Part shown: positions 52,182 to 62,653 of the stretch, in pieces
How positions within the stretch are numbered: the stretch's first letter is position 1
Layout of the letters: each line of letters opens with the position of its first letter
DNA from: Actinomycetales bacterium
Lineage (GTDB): Bacteria; Actinomycetota; Actinomycetes; Actinomycetales; Actinomycetaceae
NCBI GenBank assembly: GCA_015655375.1
Contig: JAATFD010000012.1
Span: 1 to 64,000 of the forward strand
Reading direction: 5' to 3'
Length of the DNA: 64,000 nt
Notes under the pieces: model-generated
The model's input: the letters and a program-made list of their open reading frames with translations, nothing else
Told to the model about the DNA's origin: nothing
Databases searched by the model: none
Made by a program: the position numbers and the translations under genes

Positions 52182-53051
52182 ATGTCTCAGCCACACGCCC
52201 CGTCCCTCGCCCACGGCACCGACCCGAGCCGCGCACCCGGGCCATCTCCCGTCGTGATGATCACCGGCGGAAACCGCGGGATCGGACGCGGGATCACCGA
52301 AGAGCTGCTGCGCCGTGGCTGGCGCGTCTCGATGCTGTCCACCCGCGATCTCGATCCCGACCTCATCGCCAGCCTTGACGCAGTGGCGGGCGCACCCGGC
52401 CGTGTCGCCCACACGACCGGATCGGTCGCCGAAATCGGCGATCACCAGCGCTTCCTCAACACCACCCTCGAGCGATTCGGACGCCTCGACGCCCTGGTCA
52501 ACAACGCGGGAGTCGCGCCCTCACAGCGCGCCGACCTGTTGGAGGCCTCGCCCGGATCCTTCGATCGCGTCCTCGACATCAATCTGCGCGGCCCCTATTT
52601 CCTCACCCAGATCATCGCCCGCGAGTTGATTGCCCAACGCGACCGCGACCATCCCGAGGCGGCCGCCGACCCGACGTCCGTCCTCGAACGCCCCAGCGGG
52701 ACGATCATCAACGTATCGTCGTGCTCGGCCGTCGTCGTCTCGACGAACCGGGGCGAATATTGCGTCTCGAAGGCGGGCGTCGCGATGGCGACTCAGCTCT
52801 TCGCCGCCCGTCTGGCGCCCGAGGGCATCGTCGTCTACGAGGTCCGCCCCGGCATCATCGCCACCGACATGACGGCCGGCGTCGCGGAGAAGTACGACCG
52901 ACTCATCGCTGAGGGCGCCTTCCCGATTCCCCGGTGGGGCCGCCCCTCCGACATCGGCTCCGTCGTCGGGATGCTCGTCGAGGGACGCGCCCCCTATTCA
53001 ACGGGCGAGGTCATCAACGTCGATGGCGGCATGCACATCCAACAACTCTGA
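52182..53051 (+). CDS. SDR-family oxidoreductase (3-ketoacyl-ACP-reductase-like)
   Basis: A 289-residue protein. The cofactor loop is TGGNRGIGRGI, NNAGV follows, IINVSSCSAVVVSTNRGEYCVSK has Ser, Tyr and Lys of the active site, and YSTGEVINVDGGMHIQ the C-terminus. A segment with RDRDHPEAAADPTSVLERPSG interrupts the usual region before the catalytic strand. The N-terminus has a 25-residue extension. Expected to oxidise or reduce a sugar-derived hydroxyl. It is the first gene of a two-gene operon with the flavoprotein. Confidence 0.88.
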   Translation: MSQPHAPSLAHGTDPSRAPGPSPVVMITGGNRGIGRGITEELLRRGWRVSMLSTRDLDPDLIASLDAVAGAPGRVAHTTGSVAEIGDHQRFLNTTLERFGRLDALVNNAGVAPSQRADLLEASPGSFDRVLDINLRGPYFLTQIIARELIAQRDRDHPEAAADPTSVLERPSGTIINVSSCSAVVVSTNRGEYCVSKAGVAMATQLFAARLAPEGIVVYEVRPGIIATDMTAGVAEKYDRLIAEGAFPIPRWGRPSDIGSVVGMLVEGRAPYSTGEVINVDGGMHIQQL

Positions 53052-53127
53052 AACCACCCGCCGGCGAAGCACGCCCTCGTCCGACCTCGAGACACGTCTT
53101 CCCGCCCCACTCACCTTGGAGTTCCCG

Positions 53128-55206
53128 ATGACCCACGACCCGATTCCCCTGACCATCGCCGGCGCCCCGGTCCCGACCCTGACGACCACGACCGTCATTG
53201 TCGGAGCCGGCTCAGCCGGGCTGTGCGCGGCCGATCGACTGTGGGAACTCGGCCACGACGATCTGTTGATCGTCACCGACAAGGTCCGAGCCGGGACCTC
53301 CCGCAACGCGGGATCGGACAAGCAGACCTACTACAAGCTCACCCTGTCGGGCTCGGCCCCGGACTCCGTACGCGACATGGCCGCCACGCTCTTCGCGGGA
53401 GGAGCGATGGATGGGGACAACGCGCTCGCCGAGGCCGCCTTGTCGAGCCGCGCCTTCATGCGCCTCGTCGACCTTGGAGTCCCCTTCCCCTCCAACGCCT
53501 CCGGAGAGTTCGTCGGTTACAAGACCGACCATGATCCGCGCCAGCGCGCGACCTCGGCCGGGCCCTACACCTCGCGCTCGATGGTCGCTCAGCTCGAGGC
53601 CAAGGTCCGCCGCAACGGGACCCGTGTGGTCCCCGACTGCCGTCTGCTCGACCTCATCGTCGACGAGGGCGAGGTCGCCGGCGTCCTTCTCCTGCGCACC
53701 TGCGAGCCCCCCACCACCGACGGTGGCGCGTCCGGTCGCGCGCGCTCCCCATTACTGGCGATCCGCGCGCGCACCGTCGTTCTCGCAACCGGGGGACCTG
53801 CGGGGATCTACTCACGCAGCGTCTTCCCACACGGCCAGTGGGGAGCCTCAGGAGCCGCTCTGCGTGCCGGCGCACACGGCAAGAACCTCACCGAATGGCA
53901 GTTCGGACTGTCCTCCCTGCACCCTCGATGGAACGTGTCCGGCACGTACATGCAAGCGATCCCGCGCTTCGTGTCGACCGATGCCGAGGGCGGGGACGAA
54001 CGCGAGTTTCTCTCCGAGGTCATCGACGACTATGGGCACCTTCTGTCGATGATCTTCCTCAAGGGCTATCAATGGCCTTTCGACATCCGCAAGGCGCGCG
54101 ACGGCTCCTCACTGATCGACCTGCTCGTGTACCGAGAGACCGCTCTGCGAGGGCGCCGCGTCTGGCTCGATTTCCGCCACAATCCCGTCCGCGAGCGCTT
54201 CGAGCCCACCGAGCTCGTCCCCGAGGCGCGTGACTACCTCGACCGCACAGAAGCGCTGCGTGCGACCCCCCTCGAGCGTCTGCGGGCGATGAACGAGCCC
54301 GCCTACCAGCTCTACCTCGAGAAGAACCCGTCGATCGACCTGGCCCGCGAGATGCTCGAGGTCGACGTCTGCGCCCAGCACAACAACGGCGGACTCCTGG
54401 TCGACTCCTGGTGGCAGTCGAACATCCGGGGCCTCTTCCCCATCGGCGAGGCCGCCGGGTCCCACGGCGTGTATCGACCCGGAGGGGCCGCGTTGAACTC
54501 CGGACAGGTCGGGGCGACCCGCGCCGCGCAGTACATCAGCGCTCGGCGCAGCGGTGAGCCCATGTCCGAGGATCAGTTCGCCGCTGCAGCAGCACCCAGG
54601 GTGTCGGGCGCCCGGGAATTGATCGAGGCCGCGACCTCACGCTTCCGCTCGGGAGTCCCCGACAACACGGCAACTCTGCTCGCCGACGCCCAGCAGATGA
54701 TGAGCGACCGCGCGGGCCTGGTTCGGTCCTCGAAGGGATTGCGTTCCGCGTTGGCCGAGGTCGCAGCGACGCTCGGCACCTACGACTCCTTGGTGGTCGC
54801 CTCTCCGGACTCCCGGCGCTCGATCGACCGGGTCTTTCTGATCCGCGACATCCTGACGACGCAGGACGTCTATCTGTCGGCGATGGTCGACTACCTGGAG
54901 CACGGCGGTCACTCGCGCGGGTCGGTGCTGTACACGGATCCGCAGGGCTCGCGCCCGCTGGCAGTGTGGGATCCCGACGATCCGGACAGCGAGATCGCGG
55001 ATCTACCGGAGATCTTCCGCTTCCGCACCGACGACGGACGCCTGGACGGAGAGGCTCAGGAGGTCACGTACCACCCGCGGACCTCGGGAGTCGGCGGCCC
55101 GGGCACGGTCAGCACCCGCTGGCGCCCCATCCGCCCGATCCCGCCCGAAGATGAGGTCTTCGAGACGGTGTGGAAGAGCTACCGCGAGACCGGCGGGGTG
55201 GCCTGA
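53128..55206 (+). CDS. FAD-binding oxidoreductase, fumarate-reductase flavoprotein-like
   Basis: A 692-residue protein starting at ATG 53128, with TTGGAG seven bases upstream. The dinucleotide-binding motif is VIVGAGSAGLCAADRLWELG (near residues 20-39). TSRNAGSDKQTYYKL and the GGPAGIYSRSVFPHGQWGASG stretch belong to the FAD-binding-2 fold. The C-terminal FAD segment is HNNGGLLVDSWWQSNIRGLFPIGEAAGSHGVYRPGGAALNSGQVGATRAAQYIS. A signature like HNNGG is present, but no covalent-FAD His/CxxH context or heme motif is seen. The substrate is unlikely to be succinate or fumarate given the neighbours. No electron-acceptor partner gene is adjacent. Confidence 0.85.
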   Translation: MTHDPIPLTIAGAPVPTLTTTTVIVGAGSAGLCAADRLWELGHDDLLIVTDKVRAGTSRNAGSDKQTYYKLTLSGSAPDSVRDMAATLFAGGAMDGDNALAEAALSSRAFMRLVDLGVPFPSNASGEFVGYKTDHDPRQRATSAGPYTSRSMVAQLEAKVRRNGTRVVPDCRLLDLIVDEGEVAGVLLLRTCEPPTTDGGASGRARSPLLAIRARTVVLATGGPAGIYSRSVFPHGQWGASGAALRAGAHGKNLTEWQFGLSSLHPRWNVSGTYMQAIPRFVSTDAEGGDEREFLSEVIDDYGHLLSMIFLKGYQWPFDIRKARDGSSLIDLLVYRETALRGRRVWLDFRHNPVRERFEPTELVPEARDYLDRTEALRATPLERLRAMNEPAYQLYLEKNPSIDLAREMLEVDVCAQHNNGGLLVDSWWQSNIRGLFPIGEAAGSHGVYRPGGAALNSGQVGATRAAQYISARRSGEPMSEDQFAAAAAPRVSGARELIEAATSRFRSGVPDNTATLLADAQQMMSDRAGLVRSSKGLRSALAEVAATLGTYDSLVVASPDSRRSIDRVFLIRDILTTQDVYLSAMVDYLEHGGHSRGSVLYTDPQGSRPLAVWDPDDPDSEIADLPEIFRFRTDDGRLDGEAQEVTYHPRTSGVGGPGTVSTRWRPIRPIPPEDEVFETVWKSYRETGGVA

Positions 55207-55252
55207 GGGACCGGAGCCAGCGTCCAGAGACACCCAAGTGAGGCGTTTCCAC

Positions 55253-55349
55253 CGAGGTGAGGCAGTAGGAGGCCGCGCTGCGGTGGGTACGCCTCACCTC
55301 GTAGGACAGGAGTGGGGCCCGGCCCATCTGGCCGCGCCCCACTCCTGTC
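55253..55349. terminator. Two inverted repeats between convergent genes
   Basis: Repeat A pairs 55253-55263 with 55291-55301 (CGAGGTGAGGC and its complement, 11 bp). Repeat B pairs 55305-55317 with 55337-55349 (GACAGGAGTGGGG, 13 bp), and its 19-base loop can pair GGCC with GGCC. They fill the 172-base gap between the flavoprotein and the minus-strand oxidoreductase, suiting a bidirectional terminator without a T-run. Confidence 0.6.
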
Positions 55350-55378
55350 ATCGCCCCGGGGTCACTCCACTCACCACC

Positions 55379-56545
55379 TCACAGCAGAATCTCGGGCACC
55401 TCCACACGTCGGCCTGCGTGTGACGACTCATCACCCAGCGCTGCCAACTGCACGCCACGGGCGGCCGAGAGCAGGCCATAGCGGTGCGGGCGGCCAGCCT
55501 CAACATCGCGGAGGAACTCGATCCACTGCGCCTTGAAGCCATTGGGCAGATCCGCGTTGGCGGGAACGTCCTGCCACTGGGAGAGGAAATCAATCGTCGT
55601 GGGGACGTCTGGATCCCACATGGCACGCGGAGTGTTCGCCCGGTGCTGGGACTCGCAGTGGAACAGACCGGCGACGGCCGAGCCCTCGGTCCCGTCGACC
55701 TGAAACTCGACGAGTTCACGGCGGTGGACGCGTACCGCCCACGAGGAGTTGATCTGGGCCACGACGTGCTCACCGGTCGGGGTCTCGACCTCGAACACGG
55801 CGTAAGCGGCGTCATCGGCAGTCGCGTCGTAGGAGCGCCCGTTCTCATCCCATCGCTGCGGGATGTGGGTGACGGCCTGCGAGTACACCGAGATCACGCG
55901 CCCGAGAATGCCCTCGAGGACGTAGTTCCAGTGGCAGAACATGTCGACCATCATGCCGCCGCCGTCTTGGGCCCGGTAGTTCCACGAGGGCCGCTGGGCA
56001 GGCTGCCCGTCGCCCTCGAAGACCCAGTAGCCGAACTCGCCGCGCAGGGAGAGCAGACGGCCGAAGAAGCCCTCGTCGACCAAGCGGCGCAGCTTGACCA
56101 GGCCCGGCAGGTAGAGCTTGTCGTGGACGACGCCGATCGTCAGTCCGCTTCCCTCACCGCGGCGGGCGAGGTCGACCGCGTCGCGCACCGTCTCCGCCGT
56201 CGGCTTCTCCGTGAAGATGTGCTTTCCCGCGGCGATCGCCGCCTTGAGCGCAGGATAACGCCGCGAGGTCGTCTGCGCGTCGAAGTAGACGTCGACCTCG
56301 GGATCGGCGAGGACGGAGTCGACGTCCGTCGTCCATTTCTCCACGTCGTGACGCTCAGCGATGTCGCGGAGCTTCTCGGGGTTGCGTCCCACGAGGATCG
56401 GTTCGATCTGGACCCGGGACCCGTCCTCGAGGAGGACACCCCCCTCTCCCCGAATCTCAAGGATTGACCGTACGAGATGCTGGCGGTACCCCATGCGACC
56501 CGTGACACCATTCATCGCGATGACTATCGGTTTCCTGGACGACAT
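55379..56545 (-). CDS. Gfo/Idh/MocA-family oxidoreductase (second)
   Basis: A 388-residue dehydrogenase starting at 56545, five bases after GAAGGAG; GTG 56551 overlaps that site and is rejected. VIAMNGVTGRMGYRQHLVRSI is the distinctive Rossmann loop of a Gfo/Idh subgroup, YFDAQTTSRRY follows, FTEKPTAETVRDAVDL holds the EKP catalytic motif and MMVDMFCHWNYVLEGILG is the conserved substrate-side block. It differs clearly from the first copy at 45.3 kb and probably acts on another intermediate. LacI-type operator 4 lies 93 bases upstream. Confidence 0.9.
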   Translation of the reverse strand: MSSRKPIVIAMNGVTGRMGYRQHLVRSILEIRGEGGVLLEDGSRVQIEPILVGRNPEKLRDIAERHDVEKWTTDVDSVLADPEVDVYFDAQTTSRRYPALKAAIAAGKHIFTEKPTAETVRDAVDLARRGEGSGLTIGVVHDKLYLPGLVKLRRLVDEGFFGRLLSLRGEFGYWVFEGDGQPAQRPSWNYRAQDGGGMMVDMFCHWNYVLEGILGRVISVYSQAVTHIPQRWDENGRSYDATADDAAYAVFEVETPTGEHVVAQINSSWAVRVHRRELVEFQVDGTEGSAVAGLFHCESQHRANTPRAMWDPDVPTTIDFLSQWQDVPANADLPNGFKAQWIEFLRDVEAGRPHRYGLLSAARGVQLAALGDESSHAGRRVEVPEILL

Positions 56546-56635
56546 CGTCACTCCTTCACGCCTCCCCGGCGGGAGATGGATCGTGGCCCTCGCTCAACCG
56601 ACGAGCGTGGGTGATGGACCAACGACACAGCGCCG

Positions 56636-56652
56636 TTGGAATGCGCTTTCCA
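56636..56652. promoter_or_regulatory. LacI-type operator 4 (TTGGAATGCGCTTTCCA)
   Basis: Identical to operator 3 over 17 bases. It lies upstream of the minus-strand oxidoreductase gene and also about 115 bases before the antiporter on the other strand. Being an exact copy 4.5 kb from operator 3, it is strong evidence that both belong to one regulon. Confidence 0.72.
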
Positions 56653-56766
56653 GCCTAGATCCAGCCGTTCCTCGAGGTCAAGGCGACGAGGCTGCGGGCC
56701 AGGGAGCCGGGCGGGTCCGGTGGCGCGATCCCGGAGGATAGGACGGTCCGGCACGCATGAGGAAGA

Positions 56767-58452
56767 ATGTCCGGCATGACCGAATCCCTCGTCGTCATCG
56801 TGGTCGGGCTGGTCCTCATTGCAGCCGGGGCCCTTCTTGGCCTGAAATTCGGGGTCGCCGCCCCACTGCTCCTGACGGCCGTCGGCGTGGGTGCAAGTTT
56901 CCTTCCGATGTTCACCGACATCTCCATCGAACCGGAATGGGTCCTGGAAGGACTGCTGCCTCCGTTGCTGTACTCGGCGTCGGTCGCCATGCCGAGCATG
57001 AACTTCCGCCGGGAGTTCGGAGCGATCAGCGGACTGTCGATCGCGCTGGTCGTCGCGACCTCCCTGGCCCTCGGCATCTTTTTCATGTTCGCCATCCCCG
57101 GACTCGGATTCGCCTGGGGCGTCGCACTGGGCGCCATCATCAGCCCCACCGACGCGGTCGCCACCTCCATCATCCGACAGGCCCCGGTGTCGAAGCGCGT
57201 CATGGCACTCCTGGACGGGGAGAGCCTGCTCAACGATGCGACCGCACTCGTCCTGCTCCGAACCGCGATCGTGGCGACGGCCTCGGCCTTCTCGATCTGG
57301 GGGATGGTCGGCACGTTCGCCTGGTCGGTCGCCGTCGCCGCAGTGGTCGGCGTGATCGTCGGGGCGCTCAATCTGGCGGTGCGGGCCAGGATCTCCGATC
57401 CGGCGGTGAACACCGTCCTGTCCTTCACAGTCCCCTTCCTCGCATCGATACCCACGGATCTTCTCGGGGGCTCTGGCTTGGTCGCTGCGGTCGTCGCGGG
57501 GCTCGCCACCGGTTTCCGTGCGCCTCGGGAGCTGTCGCCCGAGAGTCGCCTGTCGGACACGCAGAACTGGCGCACGGTCGAACTCGTCCTCGAGGGCGCC
57601 GTGTTCCTCACCATGGGACTGCAGATCAAGACGATCGTCGCAGCCGTCGTCGACCTCCACGGCAACGTGATCCTGGCCTGCCTCGTCGCGCTCGGGGCAC
57701 TCGTCCTCACGCTACTGATACGGGCCGGCTACGTGACCGCATTGCTCGGCCTTCTGCGCAGGCGAGCACGCCGACGCGCCCGCACGCAGCCACGATTGCA
57801 GGACATCCAGGAGAAGATGACGACGGACGAGGGCCGCCAGCTGGCACTCGACCGGCTCAACACCCGACCCGGACGACCGAGGACCGTTCGCGACCTCGAC
57901 CGCTTCATGACCAGAATCACCCGCAGTCTGGCCGACGTCGACTATTTCCTCCGTCAACCGCTCGGCTGGCGTGACGGCTCGATCGTGGTCTGGGCAGGAA
58001 TGCGCGGGGCCGTAACGGTCGCCGCCGCGCAGACCCTGCCCGAGAGCACACCACAGCGCTCCGTCCTCGTCCTCATCGCCGTCGTCGTCGCGCTGGCGTC
58101 ACTCGTCGTGCAAGGAGGGACGATCGGGGCGCTGGTCGGACACCTGACGGGCTCGAGCGAGACCGATGACGAGGACGAGCAGACCACTGCACAGCGCCGA
58201 CGTCTCCGCGAGCTGCTGCGCGCGGCGTCCGAGACGGTCCCCAACTCCTCGAGCACCGGGCACCGTTCTCCCGACATGGGCCAGCCTCCAACAGAGAAGG
58301 CGCACCACGTCGCCGTCCTCAACGCCCAGCGCGACGCGCTCCTGGACGCACGCGACGACGGGACGTTCGACGCCGAGCTCCTCGAGGACGAGCTCGCAAA
58401 CCTCGACGCCGCCCAGATCGCCATCGAGATGCGAGAACGCGAAGTGGGGTGA
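56767..58452 (+). CDS. Na+/H+ antiporter of the CPA1 (NhaP) type
   Basis: A 561-residue protein. The start at ATG 56767 follows GAGGAAG; ATG 56776 is an in-frame alternative. About twelve hydrophobic segments are visible. ALGAIISPTDAVATSIIRQAPVSKRVMALLDGESLLNDATALVL carries the TDA and ND motifs of the ion-binding core; LEGAVFLTMGLQIKTIV and WAGMRGAVTVAAAQTLP are later conserved helices. The last 110 residues are a charged cytoplasmic tail with a predicted coiled coil (AVLNAQRDALLDARDDGTFDAELLEDELANLDAAQ). It exchanges protons for sodium at the membrane. It does not look part of the LacI regulon. Confidence 0.9.
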   Translation: MSGMTESLVVIVVGLVLIAAGALLGLKFGVAAPLLLTAVGVGASFLPMFTDISIEPEWVLEGLLPPLLYSASVAMPSMNFRREFGAISGLSIALVVATSLALGIFFMFAIPGLGFAWGVALGAIISPTDAVATSIIRQAPVSKRVMALLDGESLLNDATALVLLRTAIVATASAFSIWGMVGTFAWSVAVAAVVGVIVGALNLAVRARISDPAVNTVLSFTVPFLASIPTDLLGGSGLVAAVVAGLATGFRAPRELSPESRLSDTQNWRTVELVLEGAVFLTMGLQIKTIVAAVVDLHGNVILACLVALGALVLTLLIRAGYVTALLGLLRRRARRRARTQPRLQDIQEKMTTDEGRQLALDRLNTRPGRPRTVRDLDRFMTRITRSLADVDYFLRQPLGWRDGSIVVWAGMRGAVTVAAAQTLPESTPQRSVLVLIAVVVALASLVVQGGTIGALVGHLTGSSETDDEDEQTTAQRRRLRELLRAASETVPNSSSTGHRSPDMGQPPTEKAHHVAVLNAQRDALLDARDDGTFDAELLEDELANLDAAQIAIEMREREVG

Positions 58453-58473
58453 GGACTGGACCGAATCAGTGGC

Positions 58474-59824
<1,351 letters not shown>

Positions 59825-62317
59825 TCAGGCGTTCACGATCTCCGACTCGGCGGCCACTGCGGTCTCCGACCCGACACCGGCCTCGAAATGCCAGTCGCGC
59901 ACCTCGGGCAGGTCCTCCAGGTGGATGACCTTGTAATCCTCGTGGCGCTCGAGCTGACGCTCGCACCAGCGCTTAAGGTCGGCGCCGCCCCTGATCGTCC
60001 GCTTGCAGTTGTTGATCGCATCCATCACCAGGTGGAAACGGTCGACCCTGTTGCGCACGACCATGTCGAAGGGCGTCGTCGTGGTGCCCTCCTCGATGAA
60101 TCCACGCACATGGAAGCGGTCGGCCTCGGGGCGCCCGTGCACCAGTTGGTGGACGACCCCGGGGTAGCCGTGGAAGCAGAACACGACATCCGTGTGATCC
60201 GTGAAGGTCTCCGCGAAGTCCTGGTCCGACATCCCGTTCGGGTGGTCCTTCGGACGAGCCAGCGTCTGCAGACGCACGACATTGACGACGCGCACCTTCA
60301 GCTGTGGCAGCTTCTGGCGGAAGATCTGCGCAGCGGCGACGGCCTCGAGGGTCACGACGTCCCCGGCGCAGGCGATGATGATGTCAGGGTCCGCACCGGA
60401 CTCCAGATCCTCGTCGCCCGCCCAGTCCCAGATCCCATAGCCTCTGCGACAGTGAATGTAGGCCTCATCCGGAGTCAGCCACTGGAACTGTGGCTGCTTG
60501 TCCTGGACGATCAGGTTGACCCGGTCGCGCGTTTCGAAGGCGTAGGCCGAGATCTCCAGCAGGCAGTTCGCATCCGGCGGCAAGTAGGCTCGCACGACGT
60601 CGCCGCGCAGGTTGACCACCGTCGAGAGCACGCCCGGCCCCTGGTGGGAGAAGCCGTTGTGATCGTTCCTCCAACACGTCGAGGACAGGAGAATGTTGAG
60701 CGAGGGGACCGGCGTGCGCCAGTTGAGCCCGACGCCCTCCTCCAGCCACTTGGCGTGTTGGATCGTCTGGGAGACGCAGACCATTCCGAAGGCCTCGTAG
60801 GAGGCGAACAGGCCGTGACGACCGGTCAGGTTGTAGCCCTCGAGCCAGCCGTGTGTGTTGTGCTCGGAGAGGACCTCCATGACGCGGCCATTGCGCGAGA
60901 GCTTCACGTCGAGGTCGTTCGTCGGCTCCATGAAGGCACGATCGGTGACATCGAAGACCGCGCCCAAGCGGTTCGAGTTCGCCTCGTCGGGGCAGAACAA
61001 GCGGAACGTGGTCGGATTGCGCCGGTAGAGCTCCGCCATGAACTCGCCGAGATAGCGCGGGGACTCCTTGAGGATCGTCCCACGTTCCTCCGGTGTGAAG
61101 TCCAGGGCGAAGTCACGCCAGTTCGGCAGATCGAGCGGCGTGAACTCTCCACCGCCGTTGGCCGCCGGGTTGGCGGACATCCGCTTGGAGCCCTTCGGAT
61201 TCGCTGAACGCACGAGGTCGGTCACCGCACCCCGCTCGTCGAAGAGCTCCTCTGGATGGTAGGACCGCAGCCACTTCTCGAGGATCGCGAGGTGCTCGGG
61301 GTTCTCCCGGACACCGGACAGCGGCACCTGGTGAGCGCGCCACGTGCCCTCGACCACGACACCGTCGACCTCGTGGGGGCCGGTCCACCCCTTGGGGGAA
61401 CGCAGAATGATCATCGGCCAGCGCGGCTGGATGCCATTGTCGGCCTCGGCGGACAGTCCGACGGGGACGCCGTCGGGACCCAGCTCGCGGGCAGCCGCCT
61501 GGATCTCCTTGATCCGACCCCATGCCTTCGCCAGAGCCTCATCGAAGCGATAGTGCATCCCAGGCAGGTCGTCGCCGCTGACTTCGAGGACCTCGTAGCC
61601 GTGTCCCTCGTAGAGCTTGCGCAGGTCAGCGGGGTCCTTGCGTCCCTGGACGGTCGGGCTGGCGATCTTCGCACCGTTGAGGTGGAGGATCGGCAGGACT
61701 GCGCCGTCGCGGGCGGGGTTGAGGAACGAGATGCCCTTCCATGATCCCTCGAGTGGGCCAGTCTCAGCCTCGCCATCACCGACGACCGTCAGCGCGATGA
61801 GGTCGGGGTTGTCGAAGACCGCGCCGAAAGCGTGGACCAGGGAGTACCCGAGCTCGCCGCCCTCGTTGATCGATCCGGGAGTCGTCACGGACACGTGGGA
61901 GGGGATGCCACCCGGAGCGGAGAACTGGCGGAACAGGCGCAGCATGCCCCGTTCGTCCTCGGTGATCTTCGGATAGACCTCGGTGTAGGTGTCCTCCAAG
62001 TACGTCGCCGCAACGAGGGCGGGACCACCGTGGCCGGGACCGGTGATGTAGATCATGTCCTGATCGGTCATCCGGATCAGTCGGGATGCATGGGTGTAGA
62101 TGAAGGACAGCCCCGGGGACGTCCCCCAGTGGCCGAGCAGTCGAGGCTTGATGTCATCGGCCGTGAGCGGGCGACGCAGCAGTGGGTCCGACTTCAGGTA
62201 AATCTGGCCAACGGTGAGATAGTTGTCGGCTCGCCACCAGGCATCCATCGTGGCAACGTCCTCGTCGCTGGGATGCGCGAGCGCATCCACCAGTTCCGAG
62301 ATTGGACTGCTGTTCAT
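59825..62317 (-). CDS. xfp: Xylulose-5-phosphate/fructose-6-phosphate phosphoketolase
   Basis: An 830-residue thiamine-diphosphate enzyme, the expected full length. It splits xylulose 5-phosphate, and probably fructose 6-phosphate, with phosphate to acetyl phosphate plus a triose or tetrose phosphate, the key step of the bifid shunt. Start 62317 has GGAAGGAGT upstream. Motifs: ITGPGHGGPALVAATYLEDTY, TVVGDGEAETGPLEGSWKG (thiamine diphosphate GDG motif), LHLNGAKIASPTV, EANSNRLGAVFDVTDRAF and ILLSSTCWRNDHNGFSHQGPG. It sits alone, between nrdF and an ABC exporter operon. Confidence 0.95.
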   Translation of the reverse strand: MNSSPISELVDALAHPSDEDVATMDAWWRADNYLTVGQIYLKSDPLLRRPLTADDIKPRLLGHWGTSPGLSFIYTHASRLIRMTDQDMIYITGPGHGGPALVAATYLEDTYTEVYPKITEDERGMLRLFRQFSAPGGIPSHVSVTTPGSINEGGELGYSLVHAFGAVFDNPDLIALTVVGDGEAETGPLEGSWKGISFLNPARDGAVLPILHLNGAKIASPTVQGRKDPADLRKLYEGHGYEVLEVSGDDLPGMHYRFDEALAKAWGRIKEIQAAARELGPDGVPVGLSAEADNGIQPRWPMIILRSPKGWTGPHEVDGVVVEGTWRAHQVPLSGVRENPEHLAILEKWLRSYHPEELFDERGAVTDLVRSANPKGSKRMSANPAANGGGEFTPLDLPNWRDFALDFTPEERGTILKESPRYLGEFMAELYRRNPTTFRLFCPDEANSNRLGAVFDVTDRAFMEPTNDLDVKLSRNGRVMEVLSEHNTHGWLEGYNLTGRHGLFASYEAFGMVCVSQTIQHAKWLEEGVGLNWRTPVPSLNILLSSTCWRNDHNGFSHQGPGVLSTVVNLRGDVVRAYLPPDANCLLEISAYAFETRDRVNLIVQDKQPQFQWLTPDEAYIHCRRGYGIWDWAGDEDLESGADPDIIIACAGDVVTLEAVAAAQIFRQKLPQLKVRVVNVVRLQTLARPKDHPNGMSDQDFAETFTDHTDVVFCFHGYPGVVHQLVHGRPEADRFHVRGFIEEGTTTTPFDMVVRNRVDRFHLVMDAINNCKRTIRGGADLKRWCERQLERHEDYKVIHLEDLPEVRDWHFEAGVGSETAVAAESEIVNA

Positions 62318-62653
62318 CCGGACTCCTTCCGGGCGCCATCAAGGCGGCCATGATTCGGTTGTCAGCACCGCCAACGGTACTCGAGCGGGCCAGTCCGGGA
62401 CAGACCCAATCACTCACCAGCTGGGGGTTGACGGGGCGTCGGGATGTCGTCGAGGACGTGGCCGGCCTCCCAGCACGGCCTCCGCCAGCGGTGCGGCCGT
62501 GCCCCAGTGGGACATCACCCTGACAAATGTCACGGGTACCTCATGACGAGTCTCCCACCAACCGGTGACGCCTCACTCTCCCGTTCCGCGACCTTGCCCA
62601 CGAGGCTGGAATCAGCAACAACCCAGCACCTACCGAGGCATCGAGGAGCATCA
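62318..62653. other. Divergent promoter region between phosphoketolase and ABC exporter genes
   Basis: A 336-base gap. It contains no supported gene. TGACAAATGTCA (62521-62532), with 5-bp arms around a 2-base centre, is the only operator-like palindrome seen; it would suit a TetR/MarR-type factor near the exporter promoter. No cognate regulator lies in the window. Confidence 0.35.
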
